Assembly (NCBI RefSeq): GCF_023634655.1 | Contig: NZ_JAMKMS010000020.1 | Span: forward strand, 1-64,000 | Length of the DNA stretch: 64,000 bases | Reading direction: 5' to 3' | Origin: Vibrio methylphosphonaticus | GTDB lineage: Bacteria; Pseudomonadota; Gammaproteobacteria; Enterobacterales; Vibrionaceae | In this document: positions 10,029 through 17,891 of the stretch, piece after piece | How positions within the stretch are numbered: position 1 is the stretch's first letter | How the letters are laid out: each line of letters starts with the position of its first letter | Notes under the pieces: generated by a model | What the model was told of the DNA's origin: nothing | The model's input: the letters and a program-made list of their open reading frames with translations, nothing else | Databases searched by the model: none | Translations under genes and position numbers: made by a program

Positions 10029-10078
10029 GAATTATGCTGAATTCAATAACTAAAAACATGAACAAACGGAGCGCTATC

Positions 10079-10492
10079 ATGGAGCAAATTAGCCGAGTGA
10101 ACCACATTGGAATTCGAGTGAGCGACTTTGAACAGTCAAGAGACTTCTACAAAAAGTTGGGATTTCAAACCATTACAGGCCCATCAGGACCAGAGCCTGT
10201 CGCCATTGTAGAGCACCCAAGTGGTATTAATATTAACTTTATTCTCAATGCGGATAAGGGCGACAAGAAGAATCAGCTAATGGATATTCCAACCAAATAC
10301 ACCGGTTATACCCATGTAGCACTAGAAGTTTCGAGTGCAAAAGCGGTGATAACGACGTTAGCAGAGTTAGATATTCCTTTAAGTGGTGAGCCAATGACTC
10401 ACCCAACTGGCACATCATTTTTCATACGAGACCCAGACGACAATGTCATTGAGTTTATTGAATATAGTGGCTTAACCAATCTAGCGGTTTAA
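10079..10492 (+). CDS. VOC (glyoxalase/bleomycin-resistance) family protein
   Basis: A single vicinal-oxygen-chelate domain of about 137 residues. It begins with VNHIGIRVSDFEQSRDFYKK and ends with DPDDNVIEFIEY, typical of the two beta-alpha-beta-beta-beta modules. Candidate metal ligands are His in NHIGI, His in THVALEV and Glu in VIEFIE. The ATG at 10079 has GGAG seven bases upstream. An upstream ATG at 10034 would add 15 residues unlike the family. It is followed by an FMN reductase 26 bp downstream, suggesting a two-gene detoxification unit under the divergent LysR. The substrate cannot be named. Confidence 0.85.
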   Translation: MEQISRVNHIGIRVSDFEQSRDFYKKLGFQTITGPSGPEPVAIVEHPSGININFILNADKGDKKNQLMDIPTKYTGYTHVALEVSSAKAVITTLAELDIPLSGEPMTHPTGTSFFIRDPDDNVIEFIEYSGLTNLAV

Positions 10493-10518
10493 CAACGACA
10501 CGAATTAGGAGAGTCAGG

Positions 10519-11055
10519 ATGAAAACAACAATGAAAGTACTCGCATTTGGCGCAAGTAACAGCCGAACTTCTATCAATCAAGTATTAGCGAACTATGCTG
10601 CAAATTTGATTGAAGGGGCTCAAGTGGACTTAATTGATCTTAATGATTTTGAAGCCGCTTTGTATAGTGAAGACCGAGAGAAACAATCGGGAATCCCGGA
10701 ACAAGCCCAGCACTTTTATCGTTTAATTGGGGAGTCCGATGCCATTGTCATCTCATTCGCGGAGCACAATGGTTCTTACACAGCAGCATATAAGAACTTA
10801 TTCGATTGGACGTCGCGTATTAATATGCAGGTATTCCAGAATAAACCCGTTGTCTATCTTGCCACATCACCCGGTCCGGGAGGCGCTCAAAGCGTACTTG
10901 CGTCCGCCACTCACTCTGCTCCTTATTTTGCTGCAGAGGTTAAAGGCTCGGTGTCGGTACCTAATTTCTATGACAATTTTGATATGGAACAGCAAGTTGT
11001 CACGGATGGAGAGCTGCAAGACAAAATAGCGTCTGCTATTGCGCATTTATGCTGA
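10519..11055 (+). CDS. NADPH-dependent FMN reductase family protein
   Basis: A 178-residue flavodoxin-like protein. The N-terminal FGASNSRTSIN loop after the first strand is the usual FMN phosphate-binding site. EHNGSYTAAYKNLFDW (about residues 80-96) and the ATSPGPGGAQSVL loop match the NADPH-dependent FMN reductase/azoreductase family (YieF, SsuE relatives). AGGAG precedes the ATG. It probably reduces quinones or other electrophiles with NAD(P)H, and its pairing with a VOC protein and a LysR regulator fits a xenobiotic or quinone response. The exact substrate is unknown. Confidence 0.88.
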   Translation: MKTTMKVLAFGASNSRTSINQVLANYAANLIEGAQVDLIDLNDFEAALYSEDREKQSGIPEQAQHFYRLIGESDAIVISFAEHNGSYTAAYKNLFDWTSRINMQVFQNKPVVYLATSPGPGGAQSVLASATHSAPYFAAEVKGSVSVPNFYDNFDMEQQVVTDGELQDKIASAIAHLC

Positions 11056-11115
11056 ATAAAAAGTATTAATTCATCCGCTTAGAGCTAGATTAAGTCATTA
11101 GATAGGCAGAGTGCA

Positions 11116-12531
11116 ATGGACGCAAAATTACTTACATCGCCGGTGCGTCCGGCTTTGATTAGCATGGCAGCGCCAGCTGCGTTTGGAATGCTAATGACCT
11201 TCACATTTCAACTTATTGATACTTATTTCGTTGGTATGCTTGGTACTGACCAGCTAGCGGCGATGAGTTTTTCTTATCCTGTGTATATATTGGTGGTGTC
11301 GTTGTTTATGGGGTCCGCTGTAGGCGTTTCGTCTACGGTGGCAAAAGCATTAGGAGAGGGGGATGTTGAAAAAGCGCGCCGACTAACATCCGTATCTTTA
11401 CTCGTGTTTATGCTCTTGACAGTGATACTTACCTTGGTTGGGTTACTGACAAGCGACTATCTATTTAAAGCGCTTGGGGCTCGCGAGGCGTTATTGCCCA
11501 CTGTGAAGCAATATATGATTCCCTTGTTTATTGGGATGGCGGCATTGGTCGGGGGACTTATTGGTAATGCTGCGCTGATGGCGAAAGGTGTACTAATACG
11601 TTCGACGATTGTTATGGCTATTGGCGGTGTAGTGAATGTCATTTTCGATTACTGGTTAATATTTGGCATCGGACCGTTTCCCGCTATGGGGTTAGAGGGC
11701 GCTGCAATTGCGACGGTGATATCTTGGCTGACGATACTGATAGCAATGACGGCGTTACTAGTGAAGGAGTCACTAATCACGTCGAATGTGATAATAACGC
11801 TCAAACAGACTATTGAAGAACTCACGTCGATTTTTCATGTAGCCTTACCTGCTATTGCTGCCCAGTTGCTAAATCCTATTGCTATTGCAGTGATTACTCG
11901 TAGTGTCGCTCAATATGGCGATGATGCAATTGCAGCGTTTGGGATTGCTACTCGAATAGAATCATTAGTTTTGGTTGGGATCCTATCATTAAGCGTCGTG
12001 ATGACCCCCTTTATCGCTCAAAATTATGGTGCTAAGCGTTGGCTTCGGTTAGATAGCGCTGTCGCTCATTCAGGCCGGCTAACCGTCTATTGGGGTATGT
12101 TGGCCTTCATCGTTGTCGCTTTTTTTTCTGAATCAATAATCGGCCTATTCACGTCATCTCAGGCAATCGTTGAACTAGGCTCTACCTACCTTTGGGTAGT
12201 AGGTGCGAGCTTTCCTTTGTTTGGTTTGTCGCTCGTGACCACATCGTTTCTAAATGGAGTGCAGGTTCCGCGTTTGTCGTTAAAACTGACATTAGTTAAG
12301 TCTTTGTTGTTAACCATTCCATTGGCAGTAATTGGCAGCACCTGGGCACTGAACGGTATTTGGTTAGGAGTGAGCTTAGCGAATCTGCTTGGGGCAATTT
12401 ACGCTTATCAAGTCCTTAATCAATGGATTCAATCAAACAGAGCAGGGCGCTCTAAGCAAAGCATAATGGATGATTACAAGGCAGATTTAGAGGCGATTAA
12501 GAAATATGTTGAGCGATGCTTTTCTCATTGA
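11116..12531 (+). CDS. MATE-family multidrug exporter
   Basis: The 471-residue length and about 12 hydrophobic segments fit MATE transporters. The first segments (APAAFGMLMTFTFQLIDTYF then VGMLGTDQLAAMSF) are the classic MATE start, and the second half repeats it (LPAIAAQLLNPIAIAVITRS). MATE proteins expel cationic drugs by Na+ or H+ antiport in the inner membrane. It follows the FMN reductase by 60 bp and may be co-transcribed, which would make the cluster reduction plus export. The C-terminal tail after residue 440 is polar and cytoplasmic. Confidence 0.92.
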   Translation: MDAKLLTSPVRPALISMAAPAAFGMLMTFTFQLIDTYFVGMLGTDQLAAMSFSYPVYILVVSLFMGSAVGVSSTVAKALGEGDVEKARRLTSVSLLVFMLLTVILTLVGLLTSDYLFKALGAREALLPTVKQYMIPLFIGMAALVGGLIGNAALMAKGVLIRSTIVMAIGGVVNVIFDYWLIFGIGPFPAMGLEGAAIATVISWLTILIAMTALLVKESLITSNVIITLKQTIEELTSIFHVALPAIAAQLLNPIAIAVITRSVAQYGDDAIAAFGIATRIESLVLVGILSLSVVMTPFIAQNYGAKRWLRLDSAVAHSGRLTVYWGMLAFIVVAFFSESIIGLFTSSQAIVELGSTYLWVVGASFPLFGLSLVTTSFLNGVQVPRLSLKLTLVKSLLLTIPLAVIGSTWALNGIWLGVSLANLLGAIYAYQVLNQWIQSNRAGRSKQSIMDDYKADLEAIKKYVERCFSH

Positions 12532-12596
12532 AAGGCGCGGTTTGGAAGGGCGGTCGACATAAGGTAATATTTATTTAAACTTTATTGTGAAAAAGC

Positions 12597-12624
12597 TTGA
12601 CAACACCAGTGGCTCTAGTAATAT
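12597..12624 (+). promoter_or_regulatory. Sigma-70-type promoter of cspA
   Basis: TTGACA (12597-12602) and TAATAT (12619-12624) are separated by 16 bp. A start near 12631 would give a leader of about 180 nt, the long untranslated region expected for cold-shock genes. Confidence 0.7.
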
Positions 12625-12758
12625 CGCCGTCGCTCTGTTGTTCAGAGTTATTAATGATACATCAAGTAAAGCAATCCTCAGAATTCTTCGTAACAGTTGT
12701 TTTCCTCAGTGGTTCCCTTAGCTTCATCGTCACATTCAATAATTCAAGCTTTCAGCGC

Positions 12759-12780
12759 ATCGCAGTATTGCGATATTTTT
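12759..12780 (+). promoter_or_regulatory. Terminator-like hairpin in the cspA leader
   Basis: ATCGCA-GTAT-TGCGAT is followed at once by ATTTTT, 32 nt upstream of the cspA start codon. It has the form of a small intrinsic terminator or a temperature-sensitive stem. Its function is inferred. Confidence 0.45.
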
Positions 12781-12811
12781 CTAATGAATTTAACTTTATA
12801 AGGGACACATT

Positions 12812-13024
12812 ATGTCTACTAAAACAACTGGTATCGTAAAATGGTTTAACGAAGAGAAAGGTTTCGGTTTCCTAACTCAAGACAACGGCGGCGCAGACGT
12901 ATTCGTACACTTCCGTGCTATCGCTTCTGAGGGTTTCAAAACTCTTGCTGAAGGCCAAAAAGTATCTTTCGAAGTTGAGCAAGGCCAAAAAGGTCTTCAA
13001 GCTGCTAACGTTGTAGCTATCTAA
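12812..13024 (+). CDS. cspA: Cold-shock protein CspA
   Basis: The 70 residues form one complete cold-shock domain. RNP1 is seen as KGFGFLTQ and RNP2 as VFVHFRAI, with the opening TGIVKWFNEEKGFGF. AGGGA precedes the start by 6 nt. CspA proteins bind single-stranded RNA and melt secondary structure. Codon choice is strongly biased (CGT, GGT, AAC, GAA), unlike the neighbouring small ORFs, which points to very high expression. The long leader and the strong stem after the stop fit a self-contained cold-shock unit. Confidence 0.97.
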   Translation: MSTKTTGIVKWFNEEKGFGFLTQDNGGADVFVHFRAIASEGFKTLAEGQKVSFEVEQGQKGLQAANVVAI

Positions 13025-13032
13025 TTTCGACG

Positions 13033-13077
13033 TTACCGCAAATGGCCAGTGGTCATTTGCGGTAATATCTACTTTTT
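13033..13077 (+). terminator. Intrinsic terminator of cspA
   Basis: Perfect 12-bp arms TTACCGCAAATG (13033-13044) and CATTTGCGGTAA (13054-13065) surround a 9-nt loop and are followed by TATCTACTTTTT. Confidence 0.8.
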
Positions 13078-13267
13078 AATCTCTATACTGGAATTTCGAA
13101 CACAGAAAATACGCAACACCTGCCTTTCACGCATGTCACACGTTTTATTCACTTCGCAATATCAATATAAATCTCAATACCGTAATTTTTATACAATCCG
13201 TAATTTAAGATAGCTCATTCATGTGAGTGACGGCATCTTAGTTGCAAAATAATATTAAGGATCTTCT

Positions 13268-13354
13268 ATGTCTCGTTCAATGGGTCGTAAACGCTTTTGG
13301 TTTCAACACTCTAAAAATAATAGCAACAGTAATTCAAAAAAAGGTAATCAATGA
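13268..13354 (+). CDS. 28-residue basic peptide ORF
   Basis: ATG 13268 has AAGGA six bases upstream and reads MSRSMGRKRFWFQHSK followed by an Asn/Ser/Lys-rich tail, ending at TGA 13352-13354. It overlaps the next start codon as ATGA, a normal sign of translational coupling. The peptide is strongly basic with aromatic residues in the middle and could bind nucleic acid, but I recognise no family. The good ribosome site and the coupling are the evidence that it is real. Confidence 0.55.
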   Translation: MSRSMGRKRFWFQHSKNNSNSNSKKGNQ

Positions 13355-13560
13355 CAGTAAATTTCGTTTTATTCAATAATCAGCTTTCTTGGAGTGTGTT
13401 AATACACCAACTTAACGGCGATATCTTATCGCGCCATGTGATGATGAAAGACAATATGGGTAACGTTGGTATAGACTTTTCCTATTGCGAGAAAACTCAG
13501 CAAGGAACAATTGTTAATAGTTTAAATGAATGTATTGGTCGTTTTTCTCTATCCTCTTAA
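13351..13560 (+). CDS. 69-residue conserved-looking protein of unknown function
   Basis: It starts at ATG 13351, overlapping the stop of the 28-residue ORF by ATGA. The sequence (MTVNFVLFNNQLSWSVLIHQ, then DILSRHVMM) alternates polar and hydrophobic residues like a small beta-rich domain. It has no signal peptide or membrane segment. It lies downstream of cspA but beyond its terminator. I do not recognise the family. Its only own ribosome signal is weak, so translation probably depends on the upstream ORF. Confidence 0.6.
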   Translation: MTVNFVLFNNQLSWSVLIHQLNGDILSRHVMMKDNMGNVGIDFSYCEKTQQGTIVNSLNECIGRFSLSS

Positions 13561-13747
13561 CGTCATATAATACCTTCTACTTTTCGATAAATTCTGAATC
13601 ATAAATTTTAGAAACGTTGCACTAAAATATTTTGTGTATATGGTAATTACCCCATTATTCTTGCCATATAGATTCAGATTTACTTACTTTACTCTCTCTT
13701 TTTTACTATTTCATATAAAACCTCATTGACTTAACACGGTTAATCGC
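13561..13747. other. AT-rich intergenic region with no gene seen
   Basis: The stretch leads up to the metal-type promoter at 13748. No ORF with a ribosome site and no convincing stem was seen. Confidence 0.4.
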
Positions 13748-13778
13748 TTGACCTTCCCCTTAGGGTAACCTTTATACT
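13748..13778 (+). promoter_or_regulatory. MerR-family (CueR-like) promoter
   Basis: TTGACC (13748-13753) and TATACT (13773-13778) are 19 bp apart, the overlong spacer typical of MerR-family activators. The spacer holds an imperfect dyad, TTCCCC-TTA-GGGTAA. The left half ACCTTCCCC matches the known CueR box and the right half is degenerate. With the metal-ligand-rich gene downstream, copper control is likely. No cueR gene is present in this window. Confidence 0.65.
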
Positions 13779-13805
13779 TGCCTGGTATTTTCGGTAAGGT
13801 GTGGT

Positions 13806-14306
13806 ATGCGTCTGTCTAATGCTCGCAAGATTTGGCTAACTCTTTTGAGTCTGGTAGCACTCGTTGTTTCAACGTTTGTATCGGGTATGCCTGCGATGAG
13901 CATGATGGGCGAGGCGCACATGATGCCTCAAACAACACCTTGTCAGATAATACAAGTGAGTGAGGCACATCATCCTCATCATGCTTCCCCCTCGAAAAAC
14001 ACCAATTCAGTTGTTTCAAGCTCTCATATATCACACTCTGATGCTTCAAACGGTTATAGCTCAAGCGCTAATGCAGGGTGTCCCCATGCTATCGATGATC
14101 ATCGCTCATCGGTTCAATCTGTGGATTGTTCTAGTAGCGACATGGTTCATACCTGTTGCACGAGTGCTTGCGGCAACACCTTGGGCTTGTCCCCCATTAC
14201 CCTGAATACCAATGGACACAGTTCGTGTTTTTCCAAGAGAAGCAGCGAGCACTCCCTTTCAGTCGTGACCCGCATTGAGCCACTAGAGCGCCCACCGACC
14301 ATTTAA
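13806..14306 (+). CDS. Exported His/Met/Cys-rich protein, putative copper-binding
   Basis: The 166 residues start with a signal peptide or membrane anchor (about residues 9-28, IWLTLLSLVALVVSTFVSG). Metal-ligand clusters follow: MPAMSMMGEAHMM, HHPHH, and a Cys group around VHTCCTSACG. The rest is Ser/Asn-rich and low in complexity. In related bacteria such proteins open cus-type copper-efflux operons, and here a CusC-like gene follows. Copper binding in the periplasm is inferred from composition, promoter type and neighbour. Confidence 0.65.
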   Translation: MRLSNARKIWLTLLSLVALVVSTFVSGMPAMSMMGEAHMMPQTTPCQIIQVSEAHHPHHASPSKNTNSVVSSSHISHSDASNGYSSSANAGCPHAIDDHRSSVQSVDCSSSDMVHTCCTSACGNTLGLSPITLNTNGHSSCFSKRSSEHSLSVVTRIEPLERPPTI

Positions 14307-14396
14307 TCTGATCTGAATTTTCGTTGAATCCTTAGCGTTGGGCTTCGGATTGATTTAATTGTGCTTGTGTTTTGAGCACGCAGATTGGACATTATC

Positions 14397-15470
14397 GTGA
14401 ATAAAACCATGACTATGGTTGCGCTTGCTGTAAGCGCAATTCTATTCGTGCCATCAACGGTTTATGCAACCCAAACCGTTGTTAGCCAACAGCAAATAAA
14501 ACAAGAATCACCCACGCTCGCCGAGCTTATTGACGATGCGATTGCCAATGATGCCAATCGCCTGCAGTACTATGCTCAATCGCAAGCGATGCGAGAGTCT
14601 GGCATTGCTAGCTCTACCCTTAAAGACCCGGTTTTAAAGGTGGGAGTTGGCGGGTTACCAACAGACAGTTTTGCTCTTGACCAAGATCCTATGAGTAATG
14701 TTTCTGTTGGGCTGATGCAGCAGTTTGGGCGGGGTTCTACACTCGACTTACAGAATAAAAAAGCCCAGCAACAAGCAGACGGTGCGGAGTTTCAAGTTGT
14801 ACTTCGAGAGCTTGATGTGGCGAATAATATCTCTCAGCTTTGGTATGAATTAGGCTTTCAGCAGAAGTCGGAACGTGTGCTTATTGAAAACCAGCAATTA
14901 ATGCGTGAAATGGAACGCTTTATTCAAACCAATTACGCCATAGGAAACAGTGAGTCACAAGATCTGATTCGAGCCCAATTACAAGTCAGTAAATTGGATG
15001 ATAAGTTGCAAGCGAATCGTCAAATGCAGGCGCGAATTTTGTCTCAGTTGTCTGAATGGTTGGGGGCGAATTGGCTGAGTCATTACCCTGAAATTGTCGC
15101 CACGACCGGTTCTGACTGGCATGAATTGGATCGTAAAATTGCTATGTCGAGTCAACGTGATTACTACATGTTGCTTAACCGCCACCCTATGGCGCAAATG
15201 GCGGATGTCCAAATTTCTGCGAGTGAGACGCAAGTCGCCATCGCGCACGAGGCATATAGACCTCAATTTGGTGTTTACGGCTGTCATATTGGTGAATTTA
15301 TTTTGATGCATTGGCTTGGTGATGTGGGTATTGAGATTGATGTAGATATTGAGATTGATATGGGTGTGTATTGTTCTCGTTGGATTGACCTGAAACCTTA
15401 TGAGGTTCGTAAAAATGGTAAAGATTACGCCCATCTGCCCATACGAAGGAGCTATTATGAATCGAATTAA
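14397..15470 (+). pseudogene. Truncated TolC/CusC-family outer membrane efflux protein
   Basis: The first 300 or so residues are a recognisable CusC-type OEP domain: signal peptide (MVALAVSAILFVPSTVYA), SPTLAELIDDAIANDANRLQ, a LKDPVLKVGVGGLPTDSF loop, and long helices to EAYRPQFGV. At about 15285 the similarity stops. The frame then reads an unrelated tail rich in Ile/Asp and ends after about 60 more codons. A full CusC-type protein has roughly 450-490 residues, so the second coiled-coil hairpin is lost and the barrel is incomplete. The cusB and cusA genes expected next are absent. GTG 14397 with GGA seven bases upstream is the likely start (TTG 14385 is possible). Confidence 0.75.
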
Positions 15471-15672
15471 TCCAACCAAGCTACGCAATAGTAAATGGAC
15501 AGCAACGCAACCATTGAATCGAGAGAAACATTTTTTGGTCACAGAAGTGGAATTTGAGGAAGATGGCTCAGTTCTATCGTGCAAACTAGAGGCTGTTCTA
15601 TCAAAAAATGAATACGCTATTGATTGGTCCATATTGAAAAACCCACAGAACTGGCTTCAAGGCTGGAAGTAG
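15457..15672 (+). CDS. TIGR02450-family Trp-rich small protein
   Basis: A 71-residue protein from ATG 15457 with AAGGAG five bases upstream. It contains NRINPTKLRNSKWTA, the KHFLVTEVEF segment and the ending DWSILKNPQNWLQGWK, which match the tryptophan-rich conserved family TIGR02450 as I know it. The family has no assigned function. The stop codon TAG lies inside a heptamer tandem repeat, so the repeat starts within the last codons. It sits directly behind the broken copper operon, in sequence probably brought in by the same deletion. Confidence 0.8.
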   Translation: MNRINPTKLRNSKWTATQPLNREKHFLVTEVEFEEDGSVLSCKLEAVLSKNEYAIDWSILKNPQNWLQGWK

Positions 15673-15707
15673 TAAGTAGTAAGTAGTAAGTAGTAAGTAG
15701 TAAGTAG
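15667..15707 (+). repeat. Heptamer tandem repeat (AAGTAGT)
   Basis: Five full copies and one partial copy of AAGTAGT run from 15667 to 15707. The last sense codon (AAG) and the stop (TAG) of the preceding gene are made of the first copy. Every unit carries TAG, so copy-number change would not extend the protein. Confidence 0.95.
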
Positions 15708-15980
15708 AGGATACTAACAGTAGGAGTGATGACTGATTTTTCATTCGATATCCATGGAGTGACGACGTGTAGCGGTAACAGAAAGCTTGTCGTTGGTCCG
15801 TTTGGTTTCTTTTTATACAACATGCCGTTTTAAAAATTCATTTATTTAACAGATAGATATGACAATCCATTCGTAATATTAATATTTCCTGGCGCATTGT
15901 ATTTGATCGTATAATGGTTGTAGGGTTTATTTCAAGGTAAGCATTAGGTAGATTTTCAAAAAAATTATTAATGTCATGGA
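15708..15980. other. Intergenic region upstream of a PACE gene
   Basis: Between the heptamer repeat and the PACE gene I see AT-rich sequence with no credible gene. Promoter elements for the PACE gene must lie here, but no strong match stands out. Confidence 0.4.
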
Positions 15981-16448
15981 ATGGTCACGTTTATGAAAGG
16001 AAGTCGAGACTTCAAGGATAGGTTGAGACATACCTTATTGTTTGAAGTTATTTTGCTGCTAATTGCCACACCAATACTCACTTTTTTGGGGATTGCTAAC
16101 ATTGAAACCGCCGCTTTATCCGCGATAGCGTTGTCTCTTGTCGCTATGGCTTGGAATTTTGTTTTTAATCTATTGTTTGACCAATGGTTGATGTGGGGCT
16201 TTGGAACTATTGATAAAACTAAAAAGCACCGAGTTTTAAATGCGGTGTTGTTTGAAGCGGGCTTATTGGCGTTATCTTTACCTATAATTGCTATCTTATT
16301 AAGTATATCTTTGTATGAAGCATTAGTTTTAGATTTGGGTTTTGCCGTTTTAGCGCTGTTCTACAGTTATGGTTTCAACTACCTGTATGACAAATGCTTC
16401 CCTATTTCAGTTGGAAGTAGTGTTAAACAAGAGGTAAGTTGCACTTAA
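15981..16448 (+). CDS. PACE-family efflux transporter (AceI-like)
   Basis: About 155 residues with four hydrophobic segments arranged as two repeated pairs. Each pair is introduced by a similar motif, DRLRHTLLFEVILL and HRVLNAVLFEAGLL, the bacterial transmembrane pair domain. The Glu of the first FE motif corresponds to the proton-coupling acid known in AceI. PACE proteins export biocides such as chlorhexidine and short diamines by proton antiport. ATG 15981 and ATG 15993 are both possible and neither has a strong ribosome site. No regulator is adjacent, unlike the second PACE gene at 47958. Confidence 0.9.
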   Translation: MVTFMKGSRDFKDRLRHTLLFEVILLLIATPILTFLGIANIETAALSAIALSLVAMAWNFVFNLLFDQWLMWGFGTIDKTKKHRVLNAVLFEAGLLALSLPIIAILLSISLYEALVLDLGFAVLALFYSYGFNYLYDKCFPISVGSSVKQEVSCT

Positions 16449-16472
16449 CATGATTTATACAAGAAAGATCTT

Positions 16473-16512
16473 AGTCTAGTAAGTTATTTGCTTACTAGAC
16501 TTTTACTTTCCT
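16473..16512 (+). terminator. Intrinsic terminator after the PACE gene
   Basis: Perfect 11-bp arms AGTCTAGTAAG (16473-16483) and CTTACTAGACT (16491-16501) are followed by TTTACTTTCC. The remaining sequence to 16800 holds no gene that I can see. Confidence 0.8.
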
Positions 16513-16800
16513 CGACTCTCGATAGAGTCGCTCCTCCCGTATATCGCCCCTCTTAATAAAAAATGTTAGTTAGCGGTTGGCTTGCTCAGAATTAGAGCTA
16601 CCCTCGACTTTTCGTTATCTGTACTCGTGGATGTTCCTGTTATTAACAATGATATACCGATGCAATAATGCGGTAAGTCAGCATGTTTATGAGAACTGTG
16701 CAATTATTTGAATCATTGGTGAGAGTTGGTACTGGTGATTTGAGTTTGCCCCACTAGTATATTCTGTGTACGGATATAAATAGAGAGGCAAAAAGTAACG

Positions 16801-17646
16801 ATGACAGGATTTCAAATTCGCACAATGACAAAGGACGACTTAGAAGTAGCCGTTGAGTGGGCGTCTAAGGAGGGCTGGAACCCGGGGTTAAATGATGTGA
16901 GCAACTATTATCGGGCAGATCCTACAGGCTTCTTAGTTGGCGTTCTTGATGGCGAGCCAATCGCTTGCATCTCCGTGGTGCGTTATGACGACAGTTTTGG
17001 TTTTCTTGGCTTCTATATCGTTAAACCCGAGTATCGAGGGTTAGGCTATGGTTGGAAAATTTGGCAACGTGGAATGGCGTACTTAAACGGTTGTAATATC
17101 GGTTTAGATGGCGTGGTTGAGCAGCAAGACAATTACCGTCGCTCCGGTTTTGTTTTATCACATCGCAACATCCGATATGAAGGTATTACTCAACGGTATG
17201 AAGGTGAACAGAACCGTATAATCAAAGTGAGTCAATTAGATGACTGCAAAGTGATTGACTACTTAGATGCTTTTTTCCCAACGCAAAGGGTCGCGTTTAA
17301 TCGCGCTTGGCTTAACCAACCTAACAGCGAGGCGTTTGCTTATTTAGATGGCGGTGACATCACAGGTATTGGTGTCGCACGTGAATGCCATAACGGGTAT
17401 AAAATCGCCCCTTTGTTTGCCGATAATGCTGAGGTTGCTCGCCAGCTTTATCGCCGCCTCATCTCCGAGCTTAATAAGGGCATGCCTGTCTATTTAGATG
17501 TACCAGAAAATAACCCCGCCGCGGTTGAGCTTGCTCAGCAGCATCAAATGACGCCAAATTTTGAAACGGCACGTATGTATAGCAAGTCTGCACCCGATAT
17601 ACAGCTGGGTCGCACTTATGGCGTGACGTCGTTTGAAATAGGGTAG
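16801..17646 (+). CDS. Two-domain GNAT acetyltransferase
   Basis: A 281-residue protein with an N-terminal GNAT domain (residues 1-130). The acetyl-CoA loop is seen as VKPEYRGLGYGWKIWQRGM, a version of Q/RxxGxG/A. The C-terminal domain (about 140-265, starting near DAFFPTQRVAFNRAWLNQP) resembles the second acetyltransferase-like domain of YitH-type proteins (Acetyltransf_18). It probably acetylates a small amine or amino acid in the cytoplasm. It stands alone and ends about 190 bp before the urea promoter, so a link to urea use is not supported. Confidence 0.85.
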   Translation: MTGFQIRTMTKDDLEVAVEWASKEGWNPGLNDVSNYYRADPTGFLVGVLDGEPIACISVVRYDDSFGFLGFYIVKPEYRGLGYGWKIWQRGMAYLNGCNIGLDGVVEQQDNYRRSGFVLSHRNIRYEGITQRYEGEQNRIIKVSQLDDCKVIDYLDAFFPTQRVAFNRAWLNQPNSEAFAYLDGGDITGIGVARECHNGYKIAPLFADNAEVARQLYRRLISELNKGMPVYLDVPENNPAAVELAQQHQMTPNFETARMYSKSAPDIQLGRTYGVTSFEIG

Positions 17647-17734
17647 AGATGAGCAAAATCTAGCCATTATTAACAGACTACGAGTCAACTCTCCAAATTA
17701 GTGAAACTCATTTCAGCACTTGCACCAATATGCG

Positions 17735-17758
17735 GCGCATCACAAAGGCGTGATGTGC
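17735..17758 (+). promoter_or_regulatory. Inverted repeat upstream of the urea operon, candidate NtrC enhancer site
   Basis: Arms GCGCATCAC and GTGATGTGC (8 of 9 positions pair) flank AAAGGC, about 75 bp before the sigma-54-like promoter. The GCAC/GTGC-type ends resemble NtrC sites. This is assigned by position and resemblance only. Confidence 0.4.
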
Positions 17759-17832
17759 CTAATTTGTGCGCCTATAAAAGTAAACCCCATAATTTCAATC
17801 ACTTATGGTTATTTTATGTGTTTTATAAAAAA

Positions 17833-17848
17833 TGGCACTTTTCTTGAT
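17833..17848 (+). promoter_or_regulatory. Sigma-54-type promoter of the urt-ure operon
   Basis: TGGCAC, five bases, then TTGAT closely matches the -24/-12 consensus (TGGCAC-N5-TTGCA/T) with one deviation, A for C in the -12 element. It lies 44 bp before urtA. Nitrogen-starvation control of urea uptake fits established biology. Confidence 0.6.
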
Positions 17849-17891
17849 GTATGAATATTGAATAACTATTCATAATAAGGAGATATCCAAC

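Noticed and set aside
12597..12839. 80-codon frame in the cspA leader
   Set aside because: It starts at the -35 box of the cspA promoter and runs into cspA in another frame, with no ribosome site.
14979..15632. 217-codon minus-strand frame opposite the CusC relic
   Set aside because: It is antisense to a clear OEP domain and to TIGR02450, with no domain of its own.
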